From positions 21,463,047-21,527,046 of the forward strand of contig CM028908.1 in NCBI GenBank assembly GCA_016801845.1: a stretch of 64,000 nucleotides of DNA, written 5' to 3'. Source of the stretch: Polydactylus sextarius. Taxonomy: Eukaryota > Chordata > Actinopteri > Polynemidae. The position numbers were made by a program, and so were the translations under genes. The notes under the pieces were generated by a model. It had not been told where the DNA came from and did no database searches. It was given only the letters and a program-made list of their open reading frames with translations. Below, in pieces: positions 62,132-64,000 of this stretch (its first letter is position 1; every line of letters begins with the position of its first letter).

Positions 62132-64000
62132 CTGAGGAGGAAAGAGAAACAGTTCTGCATATCCATCGCAAGGCCAGTCTATTATGTCCAAAGGCACAGC
62201 AGCAATTACTGGTGCACCATGGAGGGAGGAGGACAGCGGGAGAGGGGAGAGAAGAAAAAGAAACAAGGGAAAAAAAAAAAAACAAAGAGCCTTGTGGCAT
62301 TTTGCGTATGTTCAGCTCAGAATGGGGGAAGGGGTGAGAGGTGTATGTGAATGGTAAAAAAAAAGCTAACCTGAATCTTAGATACATAGAAAATAAAAAA
62401 GGCAAAACAACGTTGACAATAGCACCAGAAGCATTATTATAAAGTCATTTATTTTTAGTGGTTGTTCAGTCAGAAAAAAATATAATGATGGCTCAGATGA
62501 TGACATAGTGATTTTTAACTCAGTGAGCTAGTTAGTGATCCTCTTTGCTGCAGGGGAGGTGGCTACTTTCAGTGGTTTCTTAATTAAGGATGTAGATAGA
62601 AAGTTTGAATATTACTATTAAACTTGAATATACTGGTGAGGTACTTATTCATCATATAAACACTGCTGACCTTCGCAGCAAAGTCTAGTTTAAAATTAGT
62701 AGCATGCACCTTTATTTTTTTAGGCCTTTATTCCACTGTTTTTACACATAAAGGTCTGTTTGGTAGTCTGGTAATATGTTGTGCAGGTCTGAAAGATGAG
62801 TTTGAATTGATGCGTTTTGTGAAACGATGCCTTTTGGTTCCATTGGGAGGAATCAGTGTTTTTTGGTGCTTGACCCATACAAATGAAGGCATGTTCTTGC
62901 CACAAAGCAAAGTAAAATCTCCTTTCGAACGAGTTCACTTGAAAACTTCAAATGACAACAGAAGCCAGAATTATAAAGCAACAAGATCCATGTAGTGTTT
63001 TCTGTTTAAGTTGAAACATATACAGCTCAGGCATTCAAATGTACCGAATCATGTCTGTACACTCACTTTGTATCTTTGAATCTTGCTACTTCTCACTGTC
63101 TGAACACACAGTAACCAGATATCTTACATGCATGTGAAACAAATGTGAAATGCAATGCAAAACATGCTGTCATTACAATGATCAGATCAGCCAGACCACA
63201 TGTGGGAGCAGTCTAGCTCACATTCTGATTGGATCTTAACCAGGTTTAAATGGCCATCTGTGTTTTTTTAAAGAAGAAAATCTACCCATCTGTCTCGATG
63301 GCAACTCAAGCATGTCTGACAAAAGCTACGAAAAGTAACAGTGACTAGACAGCCCCTACTTCAAAAGTATCTTAAATGTGCCATTTGTAACATAGCTGGT
63401 GTTAGTATTAACAGCTGTTTATTTTCCAGTCAGGCAAATCTTATTGGAGATAACTTCATTGCTATAAAGTAACACTACTTTTAACATGGGTTTTGTGCCC
63501 ATATTTCCATTACTTTGCTTTTTCTACTGAAATTAGAAAACTAGTCTAGCTCCCTCGCAGTAGCAGTGGTCGAATCCTAACCCTTAGTGGCTGAAGATCT
63601 TGGCGAGTGACAATCACTAAAACCCACTCACAGGCACAAACCATGTTCTAAAATTTACAAACAGCTCCTTTAAAAACTTATAACTAATTTAAAAACTAAA
63701 ACCATGTGTACATACAAAGGTCTGTGGATTGGATCTCCTCAGCCAGATAATGTACAGGTACAGATAGGTACAGATACTATCAATCTGTCTCTTGTGTGTC
63801 CTAAAGTATTATCAAAGTGCCCTTCTACATTGTCAGGGTATCTGGTTAATTTTATAAGTATCATCTCTACCAACAACAAGCGGATAATTGCACAAGTGGT
63901 TATTCAGCATGGCAATGTTTTTTTTATGCAGATTACCTAATTAACTAATCTAATTAGCGATGTCCTCTCATCTGTAGCTGTGAGGAGGATGTGAAGATAA
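62132..64000 (-). other. Contactin intron upstream of the Ig4b exon (incomplete)
   Basis: No exon for the first half of Ig4 (expected WECKA, then RWLKNG) was found here on the minus strand. Open frames in this stretch are short and unlike any contactin domain. A poly-A run lies near 62270. The intron therefore extends past the window edge. Confidence 0.6.

Overview
The window is nuclear DNA from a ray-finned fish, most likely a percomorph. It is AT-rich and dense in dinucleotide microsatellites. It carries decayed Tc1/mariner elements and a tRNA-headed SINE with a (GGAT)n tail. The one gene has short introns (0.1-3.1 kb) with GT-AG splice sites. There are no bacterial-type operons and no CRISPR arrays, and I found no tRNA or rRNA genes.

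One protein-coding gene can be supported: the 3' two-thirds of a contactin on the minus strand, from 62131 down to about 45322. Contactins are GPI-anchored neuronal adhesion molecules with six Ig and four FNIII domains. Fourteen consecutive exons can be delimited by splice sites. Their phases chain without error into 1995 bp, or 664 codons plus stop. They encode the second half of Ig4, then Ig5, Ig6, FN1-FN4 and the C-terminal tail. Signal peptide, Ig1-Ig3 and the first half of Ig4 must lie beyond 64000. Sequence flavour is CNTN4/CNTN6; I do not fix the orthologue. The last exon is odd. As written, it runs through an ARGSGA-type contactin tail and ends in a non-hydrophobic tail. The hydrophobic GPI signal lies one frame over, and a one-base change in a G4 run at 45391-45394 would join the two.

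From 41650 to 45321 there is probably a long 3' UTR, with a candidate polyadenylation signal at 41670-41675 (minus strand). From 1 to about 41.6 kb I see no gene. The region holds repeats and remnants: five decayed Tc1-like pieces, a PIF/Harbinger transposase fragment, a Penelope-like GIY-YIG fragment, several copies of the tRNA-headed SINE (one with a perfect 14-bp target-site duplication), two unclassified fish repeat families, and many microsatellites. A sixth Tc1 remnant lies inside a contactin intron. The gene-poor flank may hold long-range regulatory DNA, but that is inference.
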